Assembly: GCA_030619345.1 (NCBI GenBank)
Contig: JAUXBO010000025.1
Span: forward strand, 1-14,124
Length of the DNA: 14,124 bases
Direction: 5' to 3'
From: Candidatus Zixiibacteriota bacterium
GTDB lineage: Bacteria > Zixibacteria > MSB-5A5 > GN15 > FEB-12
Position numbers and translations under genes: made by a program. Shown piece by piece: positions 1 through 7,136 of the stretch. The notes below the pieces were generated by a model that had not been told where the DNA came from, ran no database searches, and saw only the letters and a list, made by a program, of their open reading frames with translations. How positions within the stretch are numbered: the first letter of the stretch is position 1; the number at the start of each line of letters is the position of its first letter.

Positions 1-128
1 AGATGCTCGAAACAGGTTTGTAATCGATGCCCCATACAAAGGTCTCAGGCTGACCGCCTTTTGGATAACTCCCGCAAGTCCGATTGACGCCGTCGACCAT
101 CGGCCTTATATTTCCATCTGGCACCGAT
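1..128 (+). other. Unresolved left edge, possible 3' end of an upstream gene
   Basis: This stretch precedes the ECF transporter gene. The three forward frames close at different places: one at 21-23 (reading ...MLETGL then stop), one at 88-90, and one stays open until 317-319. An ECF ATPase gene commonly precedes a T-subunit gene, so the end of one would be expected here, but I recognise no ATPase motif in any frame and cannot say which frame is coding. The frame open to 319 has natural-looking codons up to about 130, but would overlap the next gene by about 190 bases if real to its end. No clear promoter or ribosome binding site is visible. Confidence 0.3.
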
Positions 129-959
129 ATGAATCAATCTCAGCCTATATTTCTCGGGCATTTCTGTCCCCTGGACAGTCTGGTTCACCGGCTGGACGCC
201 CGTGCAAAAATGACCGCCGCTTTGGCGATGATGGCCCTTGTGCTTATGGCCAAGTCCATTATTGTCTACCTATTGTTGGCGGGTGGTCTGTTGTTGGCGT
301 TGAGGCTGTCTGGTGTTGAAGCCGCTTCGTTCTTAAGAAATCTAAAGCCGGTTGCCTGGCTGGTTCTTGTTACGGTCGCATTTCATCTATTGTTTGCGGA
401 GAAGACAGAGCCATATCTCGTCGACCTTGCCTTCCTGAAAATCAGCAGCAGTTCACTATATTCGGCGACCTTTTTCTCGATTCGACTGATTATATTTGTT
501 CTCATTTCGTTCGCGTTTACATTAACCACCTCTCCTTCAGATATTGCCGACGGATTCTCACGGATGATCCGTCCTCTGCGACGGTTCTCATTCCCAGTGG
601 ATGATCTGTCCCTGATACTCTTTATGGCTATGAGATTTATACCTGTTCTGTACGAGGAGTTTCATGCTATTCGCAACGCCCAGATTCTTCGCGGAGCCGA
701 CTTCTCGGGACCGTATAGAAATAGAATCAAGGCTGCTACCGCCCTGATTGTACCACTATTGGTTTTGTCCGTCAATCGAGCTGATGAACTGGCGATGGCT
801 ATCTCCGCGCGGGGATATCGCCGCTTTGATAACTCCGAGACTATTCGCACCCTTTATGTGACATCCCGGTTTTCGCTCCCGGAAGTTATGTTTCTATCGC
901 TGATATTCATATTTCTAATTTGCATCTATACGTTGGGGGTAGTGAATGTCTGGCCATAA
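129..959 (+). CDS. ecfT: Energy-coupling factor (ECF) transporter transmembrane T subunit
   Basis: This is the membrane scaffold of an ECF-type vitamin or metal importer. It joins two ATPases to a substrate-binding S subunit. From the ATG at 129 the protein has 276 residues. The N-terminal family pattern is visible (FLGHFCPLDSLVHRLDAR, residues 8-25), followed by hydrophobic segments at about 29-60, 73-90, 113-135, 160-175, 203-215 and 250-273. The two cytoplasmic coupling-helix motifs that touch the ATPases are present: AQILRGA (184-190) and AISARGYR (224-231). A TTG at 84 would add 15 residues, but the ATG at 129 puts the conserved segment at the usual distance from the start. Neither has a good Shine-Dalgarno. 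The gene overlaps truA by 14 bases. Neither ATPase nor S subunit lies inside the window, so the substrate is unknown. The CbiQ/EcfT family assignment is firm. Confidence 0.88.
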   Translation: MNQSQPIFLGHFCPLDSLVHRLDARAKMTAALAMMALVLMAKSIIVYLLLAGGLLLALRLSGVEAASFLRNLKPVAWLVLVTVAFHLLFAEKTEPYLVDLAFLKISSSSLYSATFFSIRLIIFVLISFAFTLTTSPSDIADGFSRMIRPLRRFSFPVDDLSLILFMAMRFIPVLYEEFHAIRNAQILRGADFSGPYRNRIKAATALIVPLLVLSVNRADELAMAISARGYRRFDNSETIRTLYVTSRFSLPEVMFLSLIFIFLICIYTLGVVNVWP

Positions 960-1719
960 TATAAAATTGATTGTTGAATACGATGGCAGCCGCTATGCCG
1001 GTTGGCAGATTCAAAAAGACCAACCAACGGTCCAGGGTCTACTCGGTGAGGCAATCAGTAAAATTACTGGTTGCGAAGTAACTATCACCGGGGCCGGACG
1101 AACCGACGCCGGAGTTCACGCTTTGGGACAGACGGCCAACTTCCAAATTGAGCACCGGCTGGAACCAGAACGCTACGCGGAAGCCATGAATTACTATCTC
1201 CCCGATGATATTCGGGTTCAGGATTCATGCGAGGTACCTCAGTCGTTCAATTCACGCTATGATGCTGTCTGGCGTCGATATCGCTATCTCATTTCCAGCA
1301 AAAGGACCGCCCTCTACCGAAATTTTCGCTGGGAAACAGCGGGAGAACTCAATTTTGATCGGCTGCAACAAGCCGCCGCACTTCTGTCCGGAGAGCATGA
1401 CTTCAAACCGTTCTGCGTGGTAGCTTCGCAAAAGGAAGATAATCGCTGTCGGATTTTTCATAGTCGCTGGTTTCGCTGGGGGGACCTAATGGCCTATGAA
1501 ATTCGGGGCAACCGGTTCCTGCACAGCATGGTACGGTCATTAGTAGGGGCTATGGTCAACCTTGCCCAGCCAACGCAGGATGAAAATCGGCATAACTTGA
1601 CTTTGGCCCGCTTTGCCGATATTTTGCAGTCCGACAACGAAGAGCGAATTGTGTTTACAGCGCCGGCCCACGGTTTGTACTTGAGGTCGGTCGGATATGG
1701 GAAGGATGAATCTGAATGA
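946..1719 (+). CDS. truA: tRNA pseudouridine(38-40) synthase TruA
   Basis: TruA isomerises uridines 38-40 in the anticodon arm of many tRNAs to pseudouridine. The 257-residue length is normal. The N-terminus (IKLIVEYDGSRYAGWQ, about 6-21) is the classic TruA opening, and the signature GAGRTDAGVHALGQ (49-62) carries the catalytic aspartate, D54. The C-terminal half has the conserved RGNRFLHSMVRSLVG segment (about 187-201). The start ATG lies inside the end of ecfT and is preceded by a G-rich ribosome binding site (gggggt, 935-940). The stop overlaps the transaldolase start as ATGA at 1716-1719, so translational coupling on both sides is likely. Confidence 0.96.
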   Translation: MSGHNIKLIVEYDGSRYAGWQIQKDQPTVQGLLGEAISKITGCEVTITGAGRTDAGVHALGQTANFQIEHRLEPERYAEAMNYYLPDDIRVQDSCEVPQSFNSRYDAVWRRYRYLISSKRTALYRNFRWETAGELNFDRLQQAAALLSGEHDFKPFCVVASQKEDNRCRIFHSRWFRWGDLMAYEIRGNRFLHSMVRSLVGAMVNLAQPTQDENRHNLTLARFADILQSDNEERIVFTAPAHGLYLRSVGYGKDESE

Positions 1720-2363
1720 AGTTTTTTATCGATACTGCTAATGTAGACGAAATCAAGGCCGCCGCCGCTATGGGGGTTCTCGATGGAGTCACTACCAATC
1801 CATCATTGGCAGCGCGAGAGACCAAGCCGTACGCAGAACTGCTCAAAGAGATTTGCGGTGTGGTTGAGGGTGATGTGTCCGCAGAAGTTATTGCTACCGA
1901 CTACGATGGTATGATGAAGGATGCAGTCGAGTTAGCCAAGATAGCAGATAATATCGTAGTTAAAATTCCGACTATTCTGGAAGGGCTAAAGGCGATCAAG
2001 AGTCTCACCAGTGACGGAATCAAAACCAACGCCACTCTTATTTTTTCACCATCTCAGGCTCTTTTGGTAGCCAAAGCTGGTGCCACTTATGCTTCGCCGT
2101 TTATCGGTCGCCTCGACGACATTTCAAATCATGGAATGGAGTTGATCGATAATATTGCTACCATTTACAACAACTACGCTTACGCCACGCAGATTCTGGT
2201 AGCTTCCGTGCGTCATCCGTTACATCTGGTCGAAGCTGCCATGATCGGTGCCGATGTTATTACTATGCCGTTTGACGTAATCAGCAAGTTGATAAAGCAC
2301 CCCTTGACCGATATCGGGCTTGAGAAATTCCTGGCTGATTACAGAAAGGCCAATAAAGGCTGA
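1716..2363 (+). CDS. tal: Transaldolase, small (TalC/FSA-like) family
   Basis: This is a 215-residue TIM-barrel aldolase of the pentose phosphate pathway. It would move a dihydroxyacetone unit between sugar phosphates through a Schiff base. The N-terminus MKFFIDTANVDEI and the segment DGVTTNPSLAA (23-33) are typical. The Schiff-base lysine is K83 in the NIVVKIP segment. Residue 57 is Glu (VSAEVIATD). E. coli fructose-6-phosphate aldolase FsaA has Gln at the equivalent position while true transaldolases of this family have Glu, so I favour transaldolase. The start overlaps the truA stop (ATGA) and the stop overlaps the purB start (TGATG), placing it firmly inside the operon. Confidence 0.92.
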   Translation: MKFFIDTANVDEIKAAAAMGVLDGVTTNPSLAARETKPYAELLKEICGVVEGDVSAEVIATDYDGMMKDAVELAKIADNIVVKIPTILEGLKAIKSLTSDGIKTNATLIFSPSQALLVAKAGATYASPFIGRLDDISNHGMELIDNIATIYNNYAYATQILVASVRHPLHLVEAAMIGADVITMPFDVISKLIKHPLTDIGLEKFLADYRKANKG

Positions 2364-3658
2364 TGATCGAGAGATACACTCTTCCCGAGATGGGCGGACT
2401 CTGGTCCGAAGAAAACAAATTCCGTACCTGGCTGAAAGTGGAAGTTGAGGCGGCGCGGGCTATGGCCAAGGCCGGGATCATTCCGGTCAAATCATTCAAA
2501 GTAATTGAGAAAAAAGCTGACTTTGATGTAGACCGGATCAATGAGATTGAGCGAGAAGTTGACCATGACGTGATCGCTTTTTTGACTTCGGTTTCTGAGT
2601 ATGTTGGAGATGACGCCAAGTACATCCATTATGGGATGACTTCATCTGACGTTTTGGATACCGCTCTTTCCCTGCAGATGAAACAGGCAGCCGGACTGAT
2701 TGACAAAAAAATTGCAGAAGCGCTTAAGCTAATCAAAGGTCTCGCCCACAAATATAAGATGACGCCCTGTATCGGGCGCAGTCATGGAGTTCATGCCGAA
2801 CCGACTACTGTTGGACTCAAGTTTGCCGTCTGGTATACTGAGTTGTCGCGGGGGAGAGAGAGATTTCGCGAAGCAGCCAAATCGATAGCGGTGGGGAAAA
2901 TGTCCGGTGCGGTAGGTAACTTTGCCAATCTTGACCCAAAAATTGAGCGGGCCGTCTGCAGCAAACTGGGTCTTAAAGCGGCTGAGGTCTCAACCCAGGT
3001 CGTCCAGCGCGACCGGCACGCACACTACATAACTTCGCTAGCCCTGCTGGCTTCATCGCTTGAGAAATTCGCGACTGAAGTACGGAATCTGCAACGCACG
3101 GAAATAAACGAAATGTGTGAAGGATTCGCTAAGGGGCAAAAAGGTTCTTCGGCCATGCCGCACAAAAAGAACCCGATCACGGCCGAGCGAATAACCGGGA
3201 TTGCGCGGCTTATTCGTGGCTATGCTTTGTCAGCGATGGAGAATGTACCGCTATGGCATGAACGGGATATCGCTCACTCTTCGGTGGAAAGAATCATATT
3301 GCCGGATACTACGATCTTGATCGATTACGGCCTTCAGAAATTTATTAATCTGCTTAAGGGACTGGTTGTAAACGAAAAGAGAATGCTGGAAAACGTGTAT
3401 TATCGCGGGGGGGTCGTATTCTCTCAGCGACTGCTCTTAAAGCTGGCTCCGGTGATTGGCTCTCGTGAAGATGCTTACCGTCTGGTCCAGAAAAACGCGA
3501 TGAAAGCAGTTGAAGGGATGGGTCTGTTTAAGGAACTGGTTCGCAAGGATACCAAGATTGCAGCTCATTTGCGACAAAAGGAAATCGACGATTGCTTTGA
3601 CCTCTCTTATTATACCAAGAACGTAAATAAGATATTTGCTCGGGTGTTTGGAAAATGA
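2363..3658 (+). CDS. purB: Adenylosuccinate lyase
   Basis: PurB acts twice in purine synthesis, releasing fumarate from SAICAR to give AICAR and from adenylosuccinate to give AMP. It belongs to the fumarase/aspartase superfamily. The protein has 431 residues. The superfamily signature SSAMPHKKNP (262-271) contains the catalytic serine loop. H68 (EVDHDV), H89 (YIHYGMTSSD) and H141 (IGRSHG) fall at the positions I recall for the active-site histidines of the Bacillus subtilis enzyme. Hydrophobic helix-rich spacing is normal throughout and nothing looks truncated. It starts within the transaldolase stop (TGATG) and ends in an ATGA overlap with psd. The purS and purQ genes lie just downstream, so purine functions are dispersed in the same transcription unit. 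Confidence 0.97.
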   Translation: MIERYTLPEMGGLWSEENKFRTWLKVEVEAARAMAKAGIIPVKSFKVIEKKADFDVDRINEIEREVDHDVIAFLTSVSEYVGDDAKYIHYGMTSSDVLDTALSLQMKQAAGLIDKKIAEALKLIKGLAHKYKMTPCIGRSHGVHAEPTTVGLKFAVWYTELSRGRERFREAAKSIAVGKMSGAVGNFANLDPKIERAVCSKLGLKAAEVSTQVVQRDRHAHYITSLALLASSLEKFATEVRNLQRTEINEMCEGFAKGQKGSSAMPHKKNPITAERITGIARLIRGYALSAMENVPLWHERDIAHSSVERIILPDTTILIDYGLQKFINLLKGLVVNEKRMLENVYYRGGVVFSQRLLLKLAPVIGSREDAYRLVQKNAMKAVEGMGLFKELVRKDTKIAAHLRQKEIDDCFDLSYYTKNVNKIFARVFGK

Positions 3659-4317
3659 TAGCACGTGAAGGTTTGTTGCTCATATTCTCGGGATTGTTCC
3701 TGACCACAGTAGGTGTGCTGGCTGCGGTCAGATGGGACAGCTTTGCGATTTTCTTGATTAGCATCCTTCTTTCGTTATTGACAATATTTACAATCTACTT
3801 CTTTCGCGACCCGGACCGCGCCACACCGTCGGATCGGCAGGTCTTGATTTCTCCAGCCGATGGCAAAATTATCGGAATCGAAGCTATAGAAAATCATGAG
3901 TATATCGGCGGACCGGCCATAAAGATATCAATTTTTCTATCCGTACTTGATGTCCACATCAACCGGGTACCGATAGCCGGGACGGTTGATTACGTCAAAT
4001 ACAATCCCGGGCAGTTCTTTCCGGCTTTCATGGAAAAAGCATCCGAAAAGAACGAGCAGACCGAAATTGGCATCACCACTTGCTCTAATTCTCGCGTAGT
4101 AGTAAAGCAGATAGCCGGTATTATTGCCCGGAGAATAATCTGCCGATTAACCGAAGGAGATTCGGTTCAGACCGGTGAGAGATTCGGAATGATCCGTTTC
4201 GGTTCACGAACTGAACTATTTGTCCCAGCTGATAGCCGCATTGAAGTTAGTCTGGGAGACAAAGTGCGCGGCGCGGCCACAATAATGGGTTACTTAACCG
4301 AGCCTGGAGATAGTTGA
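3655..4317 (+). CDS. psd: Phosphatidylserine decarboxylase proenzyme, short form
   Basis: Psd decarboxylates phosphatidylserine to phosphatidylethanolamine at the inner membrane. It is made as a proenzyme that cleaves itself between Gly and Ser to form a pyruvoyl cofactor. The 220-residue length fits the short type. The N-terminus has one or two membrane segments (about 6-25 and 30-50) followed by YFFRDPDR (48-55). Conserved SPADG (66-70, D69) and DVHINR (99-104, H101) match the self-cleavage residues. The cleavage site is G183-S184 in MIRFGSRTELFVP, the usual form for short enzymes, which lack the LGST of the long form. Predicted beta chain is 1-183 and alpha chain 184-220. The gene is fused by an ATGA overlap to purB and followed after 7 bases by pssA, which makes its substrate. 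Confidence 0.95.
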   Translation: MIAREGLLLIFSGLFLTTVGVLAAVRWDSFAIFLISILLSLLTIFTIYFFRDPDRATPSDRQVLISPADGKIIGIEAIENHEYIGGPAIKISIFLSVLDVHINRVPIAGTVDYVKYNPGQFFPAFMEKASEKNEQTEIGITTCSNSRVVVKQIAGIIARRIICRLTEGDSVQTGERFGMIRFGSRTELFVPADSRIEVSLGDKVRGAATIMGYLTEPGDS

Positions 4318-4324
4318 GAGAATC

Positions 4325-5101
4325 ATGAGTCATCATGCCAGAACAGTCAATTACCGGGGAATGCTTCCTGGGACATTCACAATGGGAAATGTCGTTTGCG
4401 GCTTCCTATCCATTATGTCTGCTTTCGAAGGAAATATCACAACGGCATGCTGGTTCATTATCCTTGCTGCCTTTCTCGACGTTCTGGACGGTAAGATTGC
4501 TCGCTTGAGCGGATCGACGAGTCAGTTCGGGATCGAGCTTGATTCTCTGGCTGATTTTCTTTCGTTTGGGGTGGCTCCAGCGACTCTTGTATTTGCAATA
4601 AAGCTCAACACGCTGGGGAAATGGGGCTGGATGATATCGATTGTCTACATAATGGCAGCTGCTTATCGTCTGGCGCGGTTTAACCTTCTGGCAGATACCG
4701 ACGAGAAGAAAGAATTTCTTGGTCTTCCAGTGCCGGCCGCGGCTTTGGCGCTGGTCAGTTTTATAATCTTTAGTTACCATATCTGGGGTCAATTGGAGTA
4801 TGCCGAACTGCTAATCTCGATGATAATTGTGTTCTCGTTTCTGATGGTGTCTCAAGTGCAGTATGACACCTTTCCCGATCGCTTTAATAGTCCGCAAAAC
4901 CGAATCAAATTGATAATCCTTCTTGTTGCTGCACTGGCGATTGCATTTAAGCCAAGACTGTTATTGTTTCCATTTTTTGCATTGTATATATTGTACGGTA
5001 TGGTCAGAGAACTCTACCGCCTTTCGACGGTTGGAGTGGGAAAGGTAACCGGTAAGAACTACGGTCGCCGCGAAGGCGATGGAGAGAATCATAATGTCTG
5101 A
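4325..5101 (+). CDS. pssA: CDP-diacylglycerol-serine O-phosphatidyltransferase
   Basis: PssA condenses CDP-diacylglycerol and serine to phosphatidylserine, the substrate of the adjacent Psd. It is a multi-pass membrane protein of 258 residues. The complete CDP-alcohol phosphotransferase motif D-G-x2-A-R-x8-G-x3-D-x3-D is readable at D55, G56, A59, R60, G69, D73 and D77. The preceding MLPGTFTMGNVVCGFLS segment (13-29) is typical of the PssA opening helix. About six to eight hydrophobic stretches follow. The ATG at 4325 has a gagag ribosome binding site just upstream, within the spacer after psd. The stop at 5099-5101 overlaps the purS start region. Confidence 0.95.
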   Translation: MSHHARTVNYRGMLPGTFTMGNVVCGFLSIMSAFEGNITTACWFIILAAFLDVLDGKIARLSGSTSQFGIELDSLADFLSFGVAPATLVFAIKLNTLGKWGWMISIVYIMAAAYRLARFNLLADTDEKKEFLGLPVPAAALALVSFIIFSYHIWGQLEYAELLISMIIVFSFLMVSQVQYDTFPDRFNSPQNRIKLIILLVAALAIAFKPRLLLFPFFALYILYGMVRELYRLSTVGVGKVTGKNYGRREGDGENHNV

Positions 5102-5342
5102 TAGTCAAAAAGCGGTCGTATATGTTAGACTCAAAGACGGAGTTCTGGATCCGCAGGGTGTCACAATCCAGAAAGCGCTGGAGCAAATGGGTTATGACGA
5201 GATCGAAAAGGTAAGAACCGGTCGATTTTTTGAGCTCCAAATCAATGGTAACGCCTCCAATATTGAGAAGAAAATTAATGAAATTTGCACCAAGCTGCTG
5301 GCCAATCCGGTGATTGAGAATTTTACGGTGGAGAAGGCCTGA
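5094..5342 (+). CDS. purS: Phosphoribosylformylglycinamidine synthase, PurS subunit
   Basis: PurS is the small structural subunit of the three-part FGAM synthase (PurL, PurQ and PurS). It helps hold the glutaminase against the synthetase. The 82-residue protein has the expected sequence run from AVVYVRLKDGVLDPQG, then TIQKALEQMGY, then VRTGRFFELQI, ending near ENFTVEKA. An ATG at 5079 is also in frame, but the purine-rich site ggagag (5081-5086) lies 7 bases before the ATG at 5094, and the extra five residues are not family-like, so 5094 is chosen. It overlaps the end of pssA by 8 bases and its stop overlaps the purQ ATG (TGATG). No purL is in the window. Confidence 0.93.
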   Translation: MSDSQKAVVYVRLKDGVLDPQGVTIQKALEQMGYDEIEKVRTGRFFELQINGNASNIEKKINEICTKLLANPVIENFTVEKA

Positions 5343-6055
5343 TGAAGGTTGGAGTTGTGACATTCCCAGGCTCCAACTGTGACTACGACGCTTATGCCGC
5401 GGTCCGGAATATCCTCAATGAAGAAGTTAACTTCCTATGGCATAAGTCGGATGATCTCATGGGCTCCGATCTGGTGATTTTACCCGGTGGATTTTCCTAT
5501 GGCGACTATCTTCGAGCGGGAGCAATCGCAAAGTTTTCGCCGATTATGAAAGAAGTAATTCAATTTGCCAAAGATGGCGGTCTCGTGGCCGGGATCTGCA
5601 ACGGGTTTCAGATTCTTGCTGAGGCTTCGCTTCTTCCGGGCGCACTTATTCGCAATGATCATCTTCGCTTTAGCTGCAAGTTCGTTTATCTAAGAGTAGA
5701 AAACAACAAGACAGCTTTTTCCAGCTGTTATGGTGAAGGGCAGATTATAAAAATTCCGATTGCTCACAGCGAAGGGAACTTTTACCACTTTGATGGCGAA
5801 GTGGAAAAACTTGAATCGAATAACCAAGTCGTCTTCAGGTATTGTGACGAAGATGGCAACGTGACCGAAGCGGCCAACCCGAATGGATCGTTGAACAACA
5901 TTGCCGGTCTCTGCAACGAGCAAGGCAATGTCTTTGGAATGATGCCGCATCCGGAGCGCGCGGTCGAAGATATACTGGGTTCGACTGATGGTCTCGGGCT
6001 GTTTGAGTCGGTCCGGTCTGTGATCTCCAAAATGACGACGGCGGATGCCAATTGA
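5342..6055 (+). CDS. purQ: Phosphoribosylformylglycinamidine synthase, glutaminase subunit PurQ
   Basis: PurQ is the class I glutamine amidotransferase that feeds ammonia to PurL for conversion of FGAR to FGAM. The protein has 237 residues. The nucleophile is C86 in GICNGFQIL. The rest of the triad is H203 and E205 in MMPHPERAVED. The N-terminal MKVGVVTFPGSNCD and the oxyanion segment LPGGFSYGDYLRAGA (48-62) are characteristic of PurQ rather than other amidotransferases. The start overlaps the purS stop, and the stop overlaps a TTG start of the next gene. A PurL must be encoded elsewhere for this to work as the three-subunit enzyme. Confidence 0.96.
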   Translation: MKVGVVTFPGSNCDYDAYAAVRNILNEEVNFLWHKSDDLMGSDLVILPGGFSYGDYLRAGAIAKFSPIMKEVIQFAKDGGLVAGICNGFQILAEASLLPGALIRNDHLRFSCKFVYLRVENNKTAFSSCYGEGQIIKIPIAHSEGNFYHFDGEVEKLESNNQVVFRYCDEDGNVTEAANPNGSLNNIAGLCNEQGNVFGMMPHPERAVEDILGSTDGLGLFESVRSVISKMTTADAN

Positions 6056-6318
6056 AACGCCGAGAATTGACATTTATTGTAGTGGCCTTGATTATGGGCG
6101 CCATTATTGGCGGACTGATGGGTGACATCATTGGTACCTTTCTTCCGGCCAGCGCCGCGAAAACGCTATTTACCAAGTCTTTAGAAGTTGGTTTTAATAC
6201 TATCAAAGTAGATTTCTACGCAATTGCATTTACTGTCGGCCTGACTATAAAAATAAATTTCATGTCGATCTTGTTTGTTTTGCTGGTTTTGATTTACTTT
6301 AAGTGGTGGTACTTATAA
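6052..6318 (+). CDS. Small membrane protein, DUF4321-like
   Basis: This is an 88-residue hydrophobic protein of unknown function. It has a glycine-rich first membrane segment (about 7-30, with GAIIGGLMGDIIG), a short loop reaching about residue 53 and a second hydrophobic region (about 55-85) containing the FTVGLTIKINFMSIL segment. This arrangement resembles the DUF4321 family, which I recall only by pattern. Translation most likely starts at the TTG at 6052, which overlaps the purQ stop as TTGA. There is no ATG near the N-terminus, and a weak ggcgga lies upstream. It sits between purQ and tatA, with 24 bases before tatA, so it is probably co-expressed with both. Confidence 0.72.
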   Translation: MKRRELTFIVVALIMGAIIGGLMGDIIGTFLPASAAKTLFTKSLEVGFNTIKVDFYAIAFTVGLTIKINFMSILFVLLVLIYFKWWYL

Positions 6319-6342
6319 TCCCATCATAGATCGGAGGCAGAA

Positions 6343-6558
6343 ATGTTTGGCATGGGTCCCTGGGAATTACTGGTAGTCTTTTTTGTGATACTACTTTTGT
6401 TCGGAGCTAAGAGGCTTCCCGAAATCGCCCAAGGTATGGGAAAAGGAATCAGAGAGTTCAAAAAATCTATGAAGGACACAACCGACGAGATAAAGGGCTC
6501 TTTGGATGGTGAACCGGATAAGAAAGATGAGAACTCGTCGAAGAAATCTAGTGATTAA
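6343..6558 (+). CDS. tatA: Twin-arginine translocase subunit TatA/TatE
   Basis: TatA forms the variable-size pore component of the Tat system, which exports folded proteins across the inner membrane. The 71-residue protein has a short N-terminal membrane helix (about 6-20), the hinge FGAKRLPEIAQG (20-31) and an amphipathic helix to about residue 45, followed by a charged lysine/aspartate/serine-rich tail. These are the diagnostic TatA features. A strong ribosome binding site (cggagg) precedes the ATG. No tatC is in the window, so the partner must lie elsewhere. TatA and TatB are hard to separate by sequence. The short length and FG-x-K-x-LP hinge favour TatA. Confidence 0.93.
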   Translation: MFGMGPWELLVVFFVILLLFGAKRLPEIAQGMGKGIREFKKSMKDTTDEIKGSLDGEPDKKDENSSKKSSD

Positions 6559-6577
6559 GGTATCTTCTAATTTGGAA

Positions 6578-6595
6578 ATGTTACTAGCTGCATGA
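6578..6595 (+). CDS. Possible five-codon leader peptide (MLLAA)
   Basis: A five-codon reading frame, ATG TTA CTA GCT GCA TGA, lies in the gap after tatA. Its TGA at 6593-6595 overlaps the ATG of the next gene as ATGA, the same coupling arrangement used elsewhere in this operon. The next gene has no good ribosome binding site of its own, and a weak ttggaa precedes this mini-frame. It could couple ribosomes into the downstream gene or be a chance occurrence. Confidence 0.2.
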   Translation: MLLAA

Positions 6596-7050
6596 AGCAA
6601 CTATTTACAAAAGAAGCGATTCAGGAAATTGCAACCGTGATAGGGTGTGATAAAATTACATTTCACACCGACCATTACCGCCTGAAGATTATCAATGCCG
6701 ATGAGAAGCGAGAAATGGTTTTAGAGGTTTTCCCGGAAACATCGCTGGGGAAAGATCGTGGTACCCTGATTGTGATCTATACCGGCAACTCACATATCCA
6801 GCTGCATAATTGCACTGGCTTTGTAATATCTGAAGAACTTGGTGAGGTTACCATGATCGCTGAGTCGGAAGGAAAACTTTCCGGACTGGTAGTCGAGCGC
6901 GGAGCTTCTTGTTCTCTTTATGCGGGTATTGACAGGGATTTGATTTCATCAGACTTTACTCAACTCGGCGTTGAAGTAATGCTCTCGGGCGTGGCCCTCT
7001 CGTTGGCAGAGGAGATTCTTGCCGACAAAGAATCCGATTCTGACAAGTAG
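6592..7050 (+). CDS. Unrecognised 152-residue cytoplasmic protein
   Basis: I do not recognise the family. The protein has no signal peptide and no membrane segment. Its pattern of alternating hydrophobic residues (for example TLIVIYTGNSHIQLHNCTGFVIS at about 58-80, and GEVTMIAESEGKLSGLVVERG) suggests a mainly beta fold, with a helix at the N-terminus (LFTKEAIQEIATVIG) and another near the C-terminus (VALSLAEEILADKE). It has cysteines at C19, C74 and C107 but no metal-binding cluster. It is the last gene of the + strand run, 33 bases after tatA and ending 28 bases before the terminator stem region. The ATG lacks a clear Shine-Dalgarno. Codon use looks like that of its neighbours, so it is probably a real, lineage-conserved gene. 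Confidence 0.75.
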   Translation: MKQLFTKEAIQEIATVIGCDKITFHTDHYRLKIINADEKREMVLEVFPETSLGKDRGTLIVIYTGNSHIQLHNCTGFVISEELGEVTMIAESEGKLSGLVVERGASCSLYAGIDRDLISSDFTQLGVEVMLSGVALSLAEEILADKESDSDK

Positions 7051-7078
7051 TGGAAGTCTGTAGATTAGCACAAATGAC

Positions 7079-7113
7079 AAAGCCGCTGCCAAGTCCCGGC
7101 AGCGGCTTTTTTT
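7079..7113 (+). terminator. Strong intrinsic terminator closing the ecfT to 152-aa-gene run
   Basis: A perfect 10-bp stem, AGCCGCTGCC (7081-7090) and GGCAGCGGCT (7098-7107), has a 7-base loop and runs directly into seven T residues (7107-7113). It lies between convergent genes. Flanking tgacaaa and tttgtca also pair partly. Read on the - strand the hairpin has only a short T run, so it could act weakly for the kinase gene too. Confidence 0.92.
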
Positions 7114-7136
7114 GTCAGGTTCTCACCTCGAAACAT

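Noticed and set aside
4189..4233. Psd cleavage site seeming abnormal (GSR instead of LGST)
   Set aside because: Short-form Psd enzymes use an RFGS-type site, and all other catalytic residues are present.
5690..6206. Several long - strand open frames opposite purQ and the DUF4321-like gene
   Set aside because: They are antisense shadows of genes with clear catalytic motifs and overlap each other in different frames.
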